Shown here: positions 9,064 through 15,128 of the stretch, piece after piece
Layout: each line of letters begins with the position of its first letter
How positions within the stretch are numbered: position 1 is the first letter of the stretch
Origin: JBEEMU01 sp043778315
Lineage (GTDB): Bacteria > Bacteroidota > Bacteroidia > Chitinophagales > Saprospiraceae
DNA length: 18,836 nucleotides
Assembly (NCBI GenBank): GCA_043778315.1
Contig: JAYWGJ010000326.1
Location: forward strand, 1-18,836
Direction of reading: 5' to 3'
Position numbers and translations under genes: made by a program
The notes under the pieces: generated by a model
What the model was told of the DNA's origin: nothing
The model's input: only the letters and a program-made list of their open reading frames with translations
Database searches by the model: none

Positions 9064-9090
9064 ACTTGCCTTACCAACGTAAAGACAAGT
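9064..9090. terminator. Hairpin just downstream of lpdA
   Basis: ACTTG (9064-9068) pairs with CAAGT (9086-9090) and, after one mismatch, CTT pairs with AAG. The - strand continues into GTCTGTTTTTTG, as expected for an lpdA terminator about 30 bases after its stop. T-rich sequence also follows on the + strand, so it could act in both directions. It is weaker than the hairpin at 8912-8942. Confidence 0.5.
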
Positions 9091-9120
9091 ATTTATTTTT
9101 TTATTATAAAATTAATAAAA

Positions 9121-10515
9121 TTACATGTGTATCACTTCACCATAAGCTGCTGCTGCCGCTTCCATTATCGCCTCGCTCATAGTCGGGTGCGGGTGTATCG
9201 ACTTGATGATTTCGTGACCCGTCGTTTCTAAGCGGCGCGCCACTACCACCTCCGCAATCATCTCCGTCACGTTTGCGCCAACGAAGTGCGCACCCAAAAA
9301 CTCGCCGTATTTATCATCAAATATGACCTTTACAAAACCCGTATTTGTACCCGCCGCCGAGGCTTTGCCTGACGCAGAAAACGGAAATTTGCCTACTTTT
9401 ATTTTGTAACCTGCCGCTTTCGCCTCGGCTTCAGTGTAGCCTACGCTCGCTACTTCGGGCGAGCAGTAAGTACAAGACGGTATATTATTATAGTTAATCG
9501 GCTCGACGTGCATGCCTTTGATGCGCTCTACGCAAAGTATGCCCTCGGCACTTGCAACGTGCGCCAAAGAAGCAGTCGGTATCACGTCACCAATCGCATA
9601 AATGCCTTTCGCACTCGTTTGGTAGTAGTTATCTACGAGGATAAAACCGCGCTCAGTTTTGATGCCTAACGCCTCCAAACCGATGTTTTCGGTGTTCGGC
9701 GTGATGCCCGTTGCCGACAAAACCACGTCACATTCTATCACTTGTTCAGAGCCGTTGCCTTTGTTTTTGAGATGAACGCGGCAGCCCTCTTTCGTATGTT
9801 CTACGCGCTCTACGCTATGACCCGTTTTGATGCTGATGCCCTGTTTTATCAAGGCTTTTTCTGCTTCGCGCGACACGTCTGCGTCCTCACGCGGCAGTAT
9901 AGCATCGAGGTATTCCACCACCGTCACTTTTGTACCCAACGAGTTGTAAAAATAAGCAAACTCGATGCCAATCGCACCTGCACCCATTACCACTATCGCT
10001 TTCGGCTGCGTATCGAGCGTCATCGCTTTGCGGTACTCTATGACGCGCTCGCCGTCGATAGGGACAGTCGGGAGTTGCTTCGGACGTGCGCCCGTTGCTA
10101 TTATAATATGTGGCGCGCCGATTATTTTTTTCGTGCCGTCAGCTGCCGTCACTTCCACTTTATTGTCTCTTTGCAACACTGCGTTGCCCATCACCACCTC
10201 GATTTTGTTCTTTTTCATCAAGAACTGAATACCGCCGCTCATTTTGGTTGCTACGCTGCGACTGCGTTTGATGATTGCACCAAAATCTGCTTTTGCTTCG
10301 CCAACCGTGATGCCGTACTCGGCGGCGTGATTGATGTACTCGAATACTTGTGCGCTTTTGAGCAAGGCTTTTGTGGGAATGCAGCCCCAGTTGAGACAGA
10401 TACCGCCCAACGACTCGCGTTCTACAATCGCCGTTTTGAAACCCAACTGCGCCGCACGAATAGCAGCGACGTAACCACCCGGACCCGAGCCTACTACGAT
10501 AATATCAAATTGCAT
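9121..10515 (-). CDS. lpdA: Dihydrolipoyl dehydrogenase (E3 / L-protein)
   Basis: A 464-residue cytoplasmic FAD enzyme that reoxidises dihydrolipoyl groups with NAD+ for pyruvate and 2-oxoglutarate dehydrogenases and for the glycine cleavage system. The FAD fold starts with GSGPGGYVAA (10-18). The redox disulfide is Cys40-Cys45 in GGICLNWGCIPTKA. The NAD-binding motif is GAGAIGIEFAY. A second FAD contact is YAIGDV, and the C-terminal active-site pair is His443 and Glu448 in HPHPTMSEA. Length and all catalytic residues are standard. It stands alone, with a promoter-like element about 90 bases upstream and two hairpins downstream. GcvP, encoded at 2404-5256, would use this protein as a partner, although the genes are not in one operon. 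Confidence 0.97.
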   Translation of the reverse strand: MQFDIIVVGSGPGGYVAAIRAAQLGFKTAIVERESLGGICLNWGCIPTKALLKSAQVFEYINHAAEYGITVGEAKADFGAIIKRSRSVATKMSGGIQFLMKKNKIEVVMGNAVLQRDNKVEVTAADGTKKIIGAPHIIIATGARPKQLPTVPIDGERVIEYRKAMTLDTQPKAIVVMGAGAIGIEFAYFYNSLGTKVTVVEYLDAILPREDADVSREAEKALIKQGISIKTGHSVERVEHTKEGCRVHLKNKGNGSEQVIECDVVLSATGITPNTENIGLEALGIKTERGFILVDNYYQTSAKGIYAIGDVIPTASLAHVASAEGILCVERIKGMHVEPINYNNIPSCTYCSPEVASVGYTEAEAKAAGYKIKVGKFPFSASGKASAAGTNTGFVKVIFDDKYGEFLGAHFVGANVTEMIAEVVVARRLETTGHEIIKSIHPHPTMSEAIMEAAAAAYGEVIHM

Positions 10516-10548
10516 ATTTTATTTTTTTGATGATGACACTGTTCGCGA

Positions 10549-10571
10549 ATACACCTTATATATAGGTGTAT
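10549..10571. promoter_or_regulatory. Inverted repeat in the lpdA leader
   Basis: ATACACCT (10549-10556) and AGGTGTAT (10564-10571) form 8 perfect base pairs around TATATAT. It lies between the predicted lpdA promoter and the lpdA start, about 34 bases before the ATG. It could be a dimeric regulator's operator or an mRNA hairpin; the sequence alone does not decide. Confidence 0.4.
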
Positions 10572-10605
10572 GTATAAAGAATAATTTTACTGCTTTAAAT
10601 CCCCA

Positions 10606-10636
10606 CAAAGGTAAGCAATGTTATCTAAATTTTGAA
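10606..10636 (-). promoter_or_regulatory. lpdA: Predicted lpdA promoter
   Basis: The - strand reads TACCTTTG (10613-10606), an exact match to the Bacteroidota -7 consensus TAnnTTTG. It is preceded after 20 bases by TTC (10636-10634), one base off the TTG core of the -33 box. The start of transcription would lie about 85 bases upstream of the lpdA ATG. Confidence 0.55.
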
Positions 10637-10827
10637 CTTACAAAATATTTTTTATATGACGAATAAAAAATACAACCTTTTGCAGAAATAAATGTTTTTC
10701 AATATTATAATATTTCAGCTATTTATTTCGTTGTTCCATTATATTTCGTGGTGTAGTATTGAAAAAGAATTTATAAGAAAAATTTTACATTATAAATGGC
10801 ATTTTTTTTATTTTATTTTCAATAATA

Positions 10828-10859
10828 TTTGTTTAATCCAAAATATATATCTACTTTTG
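10828..10859 (+). promoter_or_regulatory. Predicted promoter of the small secreted protein
   Basis: TTTG (10828-10831), 20 bases, then TACTTTTG (10852-10859): both boxes match the Bacteroidota -33/-7 consensus exactly at the usual spacing. This is the best promoter in the window and gives a leader of about 88 bases before ATG 10954. Confidence 0.7.
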
Positions 10860-10953
10860 TATAAAGTACTGAGTGAATGGATAGATAGTTTGTTCTATAT
10901 CCAAACAAAATTCTGTAACAAGTTATAATTTAACGTATTTTCAAAATTAAAAA

Positions 10954-11322
10954 ATGAAAAAAACAGCAGTTGCCTTATTTACAGTTGTTTGCTTGCAAGC
11001 GACCTACGCCAATTCAATCTCTATTATCACGCCAATACAACCCGCTCGTGTTACGGTCGCGAAGACCGAAACGCCGAGTGCAGTTATTTTTTTAGACCCA
11101 GAAACTAAAATGGCCTATATCGATGTAAAAGCATTGGACGGCGCGGCAAGTGAGATTTTGGTGAAAGACAACACGGGAAAAACTGTCTTGGACAAAGACA
11201 TTGCGACCGAACGCACCGACGCGGTTATCGAAATCGATATGTCGAAATACGCCAAGGGTGCTTACACCATCGAGGTAAATACTTACAGTAATACCATCAA
11301 ACAAGAGGTCGTGATAGACTAA
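10954..11322 (+). CDS. Small secreted protein resembling a free-standing T9SS C-terminal domain
   Basis: A 122-residue protein with a clear signal peptide (MKKTAVALFTVVC..., likely cut after Ala19, TYA|N), so exported across the inner membrane. The mature part, about 100 residues, reads like the beta-sandwich of T9SS sorting domains: a strand, then ILVKDNTGKTVLDK, then IDMSKYAKGAYTIEV, then a final strand with NTIKQEVVID. The same order is seen in the CTDs of the 744- and 888-residue proteins nearby (DVYGRLISE / WSSGIYFIKI and NALGQVVATK / NYPSGTYLVQI). There is no cargo domain in front and no NPxxN-type linker. An alternative is a DUF3244-like periplasmic protein, which has a similar fold. 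It has its own promoter and terminator, so it is probably a single, well-expressed gene. Function unknown. Confidence 0.8.
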   Translation: MKKTAVALFTVVCLQATYANSISIITPIQPARVTVAKTETPSAVIFLDPETKMAYIDVKALDGAASEILVKDNTGKTVLDKDIATERTDAVIEIDMSKYAKGAYTIEVNTYSNTIKQEVVID

Positions 11323-11386
11323 GGGGTGCTTATTTAGACGCGTTCCTACATTCAGCGAAGGGCAAATTAAATTTCAATATCTATTT

Positions 11387-11422
11387 AGTGTTACGTCGAT
11401 TCATCGGTGTAACACTTTTTTT
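11387..11422 (+). terminator. Terminator of the small secreted protein
   Basis: AGTGTTAC (11387-11394) pairs with GTAACACT (11409-11416). Five more inner pairs, two of them G-T, close a TTCA tetraloop, for 13 pairs in all, followed by seven T. It lies 65 bases after the stop codon. Confidence 0.88.
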
Positions 11423-11428
11423 GTAACT

Positions 11429-11484
11429 GCGTTTGGGTTTAAACCCGAATAAGATAAGATAGATTCGGGTTTAAACTCGAACGC
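11429..11484. repeat. Double-palindrome element, copy 1 (22-bp stem)
   Basis: Bases 11429-11450 pair with 11463-11484 along all 22 positions, two of them G-T wobbles, around a 12-base spacer. Each arm itself contains the palindromic core GGGTTTAAACCCG (left) or CGGGTTTAAACTCG (right), so several folds are possible. It sits between convergent genes just after a canonical terminator and has no T run of its own. It shares architecture and core with the element at 13896-13955. Confidence 0.8.
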
Positions 11485-11493
11485 CGTTACTAC

Positions 11494-12093
11494 TTACTTT
11501 CCCGTTTTCCATTTCCGCAACACCTCTGTCGACATCTGCCGAAACTCGGTAATCCCTTGCGAGCCGAAGTGTAGTTTCAGCACTCTCCCGTCGGGTGCAA
11601 GAAATAAGGCGGTTGGGTAACCTTGTATTTTATACCTTTTGAGGTACGGGTCGGCATCAAAGTTACCGCCGTCGAAGCGATAGTTCACAAAATTATAGTT
11701 CATATATTGCCCCAGACTCGCGTTCGTGAACACATACTGCTCCATCACGCGACAGGGTCCACACCAATCAGCATAAAAATCGATAAAAACAGGCTTATTA
11801 CTCGCTTTCGCGGTTGCGAGCGCGTTTTCTATCATGATGCTTTTAGTGAAATTAATCGACATTCGATAGGTCGGCTCGGGTACTATTTCGGGCGTTTGTG
11901 GAGAAGTAGAGCGCCGCACGGTAGTCGGTTTGTTGGTACTATTCGTGCTTGTTTTGGGTGCTGCACTCTGTTTCGAGGCGGTTTTGTTCCGAGCAGTCAC
12001 CACTTTTTTACTTGTTACAGTCGTGCAGCTATTCCATAAAATAGTCGCGGATAGTAAAATGATAGTCGCTGTGCATAACAAAATGTTATTCAT
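11494..12093 (-). CDS. Thioredoxin-like envelope protein (CGPC)
   Basis: A 199-residue protein with an N-terminal hydrophobic segment (residues 4-20) ending at Cys23 (WNSC). The site is not a canonical lipobox, so it is either a lipoprotein or a membrane-anchored protein. Residues about 24-75 are a Ser/Thr/Lys/Pro-rich linker. Residues about 82-195 are a thioredoxin fold with FYADWCGPC (Cys111, Cys114) and the cis-proline in GYPTALFL (Pro160). The MIENALATAKASNKPVFIDF start of the domain resembles the thioredoxin_7/DsbD C-terminal group rather than cytoplasmic thioredoxin. Expected role: thiol-disulfide exchange or reduction in the periplasm, electron donor unknown. It is transcribed alone and divergently from the 504-residue gene. 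Confidence 0.85.
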   Translation of the reverse strand: MNNILLCTATIILLSATILWNSCTTVTSKKVVTARNKTASKQSAAPKTSTNSTNKPTTVRRSTSPQTPEIVPEPTYRMSINFTKSIMIENALATAKASNKPVFIDFYADWCGPCRVMEQYVFTNASLGQYMNYNFVNYRFDGGNFDADPYLKRYKIQGYPTALFLAPDGRVLKLHFGSQGITEFRQMSTEVLRKWKTGK

Positions 12094-12287
12094 ATTAAAT
12101 TTATTTTGGTAGTGTTTTTGTAGCGTAAAGAATATTACAATTAGTCTATTTAGGATAACGTTTAGTTCGTTTTATTTATTGTGCGTTAAACAATTGTTAA
12201 TTATAATAAAAAAATGATAATTCAGCCTCAATTATTTTGGTTATAAAAGTGTATCTTACGTTTTAAACTGCCATCAAACTAACACCT

Positions 12288-13802
12288 ATGCTAACGATTG
12301 AAAAAGTAGTAAAACTGCTAAGCCCCGAACATTTAGCTATCTTTCGCCAATATCTGACCGATATACAGGCGACAAAACCCCTGCGTCTAATAGATATAAT
12401 AGACAAGACTATTAATATTGCACAAGACTCCGACGCGCTCTGTGCGGCGGTGTATGGCGACGCGAACAAGCAAACGAAGCAAAAATTTTTCCAATTAGCG
12501 CATCACAGTTTTCGCTTAACCGCGTTTTTGAGCCGCAATTACCCGTCGTATTTGCACCATAATATCAATACGATACAGCAAAACTTCAACGACGGCAAGC
12601 CCACTTGTGCCAATTACACCTTAGATTTACTGACCGATCTGGCGGACAAAATAGGTGACCGCAGCACTGCAAACAACTGCTACTCGATGCTCGCACATCA
12701 GCAAACGTGGCTCGAAAACTACAATGACGCGGTGCGTTACCACGAACTGATTGATAATAACTTGCGCATTGAGCGCAAAATTAATCATATTTATTTACAA
12801 TTGCGCCGCTATTTTAATCCTAAAACAAAAGGGCTTTCGCACGACGAAATCAGACAAAATATTAAGTTTTATACGAGTTATTTTGAAGATGACAACGTTC
12901 AGGTGCGGCTATTGAGCTATTTTGGCTATTGCTTTATTATGCAGCAAAGCAATATGCCCGAGTTCTTTCTGCCCGAAACCTTCGAGAAAATAGTAGCCGT
13001 AGAGCAAGAGTATCGCAAAAACGAATATTTGATTTTTCCTTATTTGGAGGATATTCAGCACAAAATCATCTACCTCAAACTCCGCTATTTATTTTATAAT
13101 ATCGATACCGAAGCCTTAGTACAAGAGGCTGACCGCTTATTAGACCACAGTGAAAACTTCCTGTTTTGGAAGAGTTTTATCCCAATTCCTGCCATGTTTG
13201 CTACGTCGGTACACGCATCGTACTACGTCACGCACTACATGACGAGCTATCGGCACGACCATCTCGAGCGGATACCCGCCGACGTGATAGCGCACATCAC
13301 CCGCGCCAAAAAGAAATGCAAGGAGATAATCGACGGTAAATATTGGGACTCCAAAAACTTTTTGATACGGCAAATCAATATCCGCACCGTATATTCGGGA
13401 CTGCTGATGTTGGGCGACGCAGCAGACATCAGAAAGGCGACAGAGGTACTCGAGGAAACGCTGATAGTATTTCAACAAATACCGTTTCATACTTTTTTGG
13501 ACGGCATATTTGCCAATTTATTATGTAGCTATTTTTGCTTGGGCGAACACGATAAAGTGGCGATAAATTATAAACGCTACAAAAAAATAATGCTCGACAA
13601 ATCCACCAATCCCGAAAACGACCTCACTTTGCATGGTATTTATTATTGCTCGCAGTGGATATCGACCAATCGCAAGCAATACGTCACCAAATTACAGCGC
13701 GTAATAGAAAAATTGGACGCGCCACACCTATCGTCCACCAAAAATATGCTGACCGATATGGCAGTTTACTACGAAATGCCTATTCAACAAAAAATAATAT
13801 AA
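12288..13802 (+). CDS. Uncharacterised 504-residue helical repeat protein
   Basis: I do not recognise a named family. No signal peptide or membrane segment is visible, so it is probably cytoplasmic. Composition and spacing of aromatic and leucine residues suggest an all-helical solenoid of TPR-like repeats: for example TANNCYSMLAHQQTWLENYNDAVRYHE is a good TPR helix pair near residues 125-152, and a later stretch (ANLLCSYFCLGEHDKVAINYKRY) has the same pattern. The N-terminal LTIEKVVKLLSPEHLAIFRQYL suggests a short helical cap. There are no catalytic motifs that I can see. It stands alone between a divergent thioredoxin gene and the PorP/SprF gene. A scaffolding role would fit the fold but is a guess. 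ATG 12288 is the first in-frame start after the divergent region. Confidence 0.75.
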   Translation: MLTIEKVVKLLSPEHLAIFRQYLTDIQATKPLRLIDIIDKTINIAQDSDALCAAVYGDANKQTKQKFFQLAHHSFRLTAFLSRNYPSYLHHNINTIQQNFNDGKPTCANYTLDLLTDLADKIGDRSTANNCYSMLAHQQTWLENYNDAVRYHELIDNNLRIERKINHIYLQLRRYFNPKTKGLSHDEIRQNIKFYTSYFEDDNVQVRLLSYFGYCFIMQQSNMPEFFLPETFEKIVAVEQEYRKNEYLIFPYLEDIQHKIIYLKLRYLFYNIDTEALVQEADRLLDHSENFLFWKSFIPIPAMFATSVHASYYVTHYMTSYRHDHLERIPADVIAHITRAKKKCKEIIDGKYWDSKNFLIRQINIRTVYSGLLMLGDAADIRKATEVLEETLIVFQQIPFHTFLDGIFANLLCSYFCLGEHDKVAINYKRYKKIMLDKSTNPENDLTLHGIYYCSQWISTNRKQYVTKLQRVIEKLDAPHLSSTKNMLTDMAVYYEMPIQQKII

Positions 13803-13843
13803 ATAAAAAACGGTATCAGTGATAATAAGTAAATAAAAACAAC

Positions 13844-13851
13844 TAACTTTG
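13844..13851 (+). promoter_or_regulatory. -7 box candidate for the PorP/SprF gene
   Basis: TAACTTTG matches TAnnTTTG exactly. No TTG/TTTG box is seen 19-21 bases upstream, which lowers confidence. If used, the leader would be about 150 bases long and would contain the whole double palindrome at 13896-13955. Confidence 0.4.
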
Positions 13852-13895
13852 TTTACATTATCGGTTTTTTGAGAATTTTTGGGGGCGAAGCGCAA

Positions 13896-13955
13896 CGGTG
13901 TGCGGGTTTTAACCCGCACCTTGCCTATTTTGTGCGGGTTAAAACCCGCACACCG
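13896..13955. repeat. Double-palindrome element, copy 2 (24-bp perfect stem)
   Basis: Bases 13896-13919 are the exact reverse complement of 13932-13955, 24 of 24, around a 12-base spacer. Each arm holds the near-palindrome GTGCGGGTTTTAACCCGCAC or its complement. Because of this symmetry both strands translate to similar peptides (AGFNPH, VRVKTRTP), which explains false open frames here. It lies 54 bases before the PorP/SprF start. Confidence 0.92.
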
Positions 13956-14009
13956 ATAAAATCCACAAAAACTTTCAAAGAACCACATTATCTAATAAAC
14001 GCCATAAAA

Positions 14010-15050
14010 ATGAAACCACACACTCCACTATTATTACTATTTGTAAGTATTACATTACCACAATTTTGCTTGGCGCAAGACATACATTTCACTCAATTCG
14101 AAAAAAATAGCGCGCTCGTCGCACCCGCTACAACGGGTCTGCTCGGCGGCAACGGCTATCAGAACGCCTATCAGCGCGCCGCATTGAGCTATCGACAGCA
14201 ATGGCAGAGCGTGCCTGTGCCGTACAGCAGTGCGCTATTTAGTTTGGAGCGGTTATATGAAAACAAAAAAATATTTGGCAAAAAAGGCAGTTTTGGTGCG
14301 GGCGTAGCAGCCCTATTCGACCGTGCGAGCGATGGTAATTTGAGTACTTATCAGTTGCAAACGACCGCAGCCTATCATTATCAAATACAAAAAAATACTT
14401 ATATTTCCGCTTCGCTACAAGCAGGCGCGGCGCAGCGCAGCGTAGAAACCCAAAAACTGACGACTAATAATCAGTTTAATGGCGATATTTATGACGCTAA
14501 TTTACCAAATGCAGACCCATTATTTGCCGCGACAAAACCGATTTTTTACGCCGATTTTGGTACCTCCGTCTCGCTGCAACACATCACAAATACAGTGCGT
14601 TGGCAATTTTCTGCCGCCGTATTTCACCTCAACGAGCCATATACCGCTTTTGCACAAACCAGCCAAACCCGCCTATCGCGCCGCTATACAGCAAGTATAG
14701 TTGCGAGTTTTCCTATTATAAAAAACATTGATATACAGCCGCTTATACTTTTTCAGCGACAAGCGAAATACCAAGAAATAGTGGCAGGCGCGCAGATTAA
14801 TTACCACCTAAAAAACGACGTTTTTAATAAAATAGACCTCACCGCAGGCAGCCGCTACCGCTTAGGTGACGCGCTGATGCCAACCGTCGGTTTGCGCTAC
14901 AATCAGTGGCTCGTAGGACTTAGCTATGACGTAAATACGTCCGCGTTTCGCGCCGCTACCAACCGCGATGGGGGCTTCGAACTTAGCGTACAGCATCTAT
15001 GGTTTAGAGTGCCGAAATTGCGCAATGTAAGAGCTTGCCCTGTCTTTTAA
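14010..15050 (+). CDS. PorP/SprF family type IX secretion-associated outer-membrane protein
   Basis: A 346-residue predicted outer-membrane beta-barrel of the PorP/SprF family. SprF-like members are needed for surface delivery of particular T9SS cargos and PorP for gingipain secretion. Signal peptide with a likely cut after Ala22 (CLA|Q), giving the typical mature start QDIHFTQF. Also typical are the YRQQWQSV segment, alternating hydrophobic strands, and the ending with ELSVQHLW followed by a basic stretch and CPVF. ATG 14010 is chosen because the signal peptide begins there; the frame is open further upstream, but that part is the inverted repeat at 13896-13955. The next gene, 78 bases downstream on the same strand and without a terminator between, encodes a large T9SS cargo, so the two are probably a secretion pair. 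Confidence 0.88.
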   Translation: MKPHTPLLLLFVSITLPQFCLAQDIHFTQFEKNSALVAPATTGLLGGNGYQNAYQRAALSYRQQWQSVPVPYSSALFSLERLYENKKIFGKKGSFGAGVAALFDRASDGNLSTYQLQTTAAYHYQIQKNTYISASLQAGAAQRSVETQKLTTNNQFNGDIYDANLPNADPLFAATKPIFYADFGTSVSLQHITNTVRWQFSAAVFHLNEPYTAFAQTSQTRLSRRYTASIVASFPIIKNIDIQPLILFQRQAKYQEIVAGAQINYHLKNDVFNKIDLTAGSRYRLGDALMPTVGLRYNQWLVGLSYDVNTSAFRAATNRDGGFELSVQHLWFRVPKLRNVRACPVF

Positions 15051-15081
15051 ATTTGTGACATATTATAAATATAAAAAATAT

Positions 15082-15089
15082 TACCTTTC
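15082..15089 (+). promoter_or_regulatory. Possible -7 box of the 888-residue T9SS cargo gene
   Basis: TACCTTTC differs from TAnnTTTG only in its last base and would give a leader of about 33 bases. No -33 box is seen at the right distance. Read-through from the PorP/SprF gene is equally possible. Confidence 0.25.
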
Positions 15090-15128
15090 GATATTAATTA
15101 TTTAAACCAAAATTTTAAAATTTTCTTC

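Larger units (their letters stand above)
8467..9120. other. 654-base gap between two leftward genes
   Basis: It holds the upstream region of the FG-GAP gene (8467-8580), a TTCGC-rich stretch (8584-8781), an AT-rich segment and two hairpins that can end lpdA transcription. A minus-strand frame of 65 codons (8584-8781) is open but has no recognisable domain and coincides with the repeat-like stretch, so I do not call it a gene. Confidence 0.6.
10516..10953. other. AT-rich 438-base gap with divergent promoters
   Basis: It carries the lpdA leader and promoter on the left, and the promoter and leader of the small secreted protein on the right. A 78-codon + strand frame (10692-10928) is Phe/Ile/Tyr-rich, as expected from AT-rich DNA, and runs through the better promoter candidate, so it is not called a gene. 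Confidence 0.6.

Noticed and set aside
2404..10515. Glycine cleavage operon
   Set aside because: gcvP and lpdA are on opposite strands and separated by unrelated genes; gcvH and gcvT are absent, so only the functional link remains.
9742..10530. 262-codon open frame on the + strand opposite lpdA
   Set aside because: It lies entirely antisense to a textbook lpdA gene, is rich in Cys, His and Phe without any domain, and is explained by the codon bias of the real gene.
10692..10928. 78-codon hydrophobic frame in the AT-rich gap
   Set aside because: Its Phe/Ile/Tyr/Asn composition is what AT-rich DNA gives, it has no domain, and it overlaps the best promoter in the window.
11429..11484. Ordinary bidirectional terminator between convergent genes
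   Set aside because: The stem is far longer than usual, has no T run on either strand, and a canonical terminator already precedes it; the architecture recurs at 13896-13955.
11623..12039. 138-codon + strand frame
   Set aside because: It is antisense to the thioredoxin-like gene with its intact CGPC motif and cis-proline.
13869..14009. N-terminal extension of the PorP/SprF frame, and the overlapping - strand frame 13728-13988
   Set aside because: Both peptides come from the 24-bp inverted repeat, which reads similarly on both strands; the signal peptide begins at 14010.
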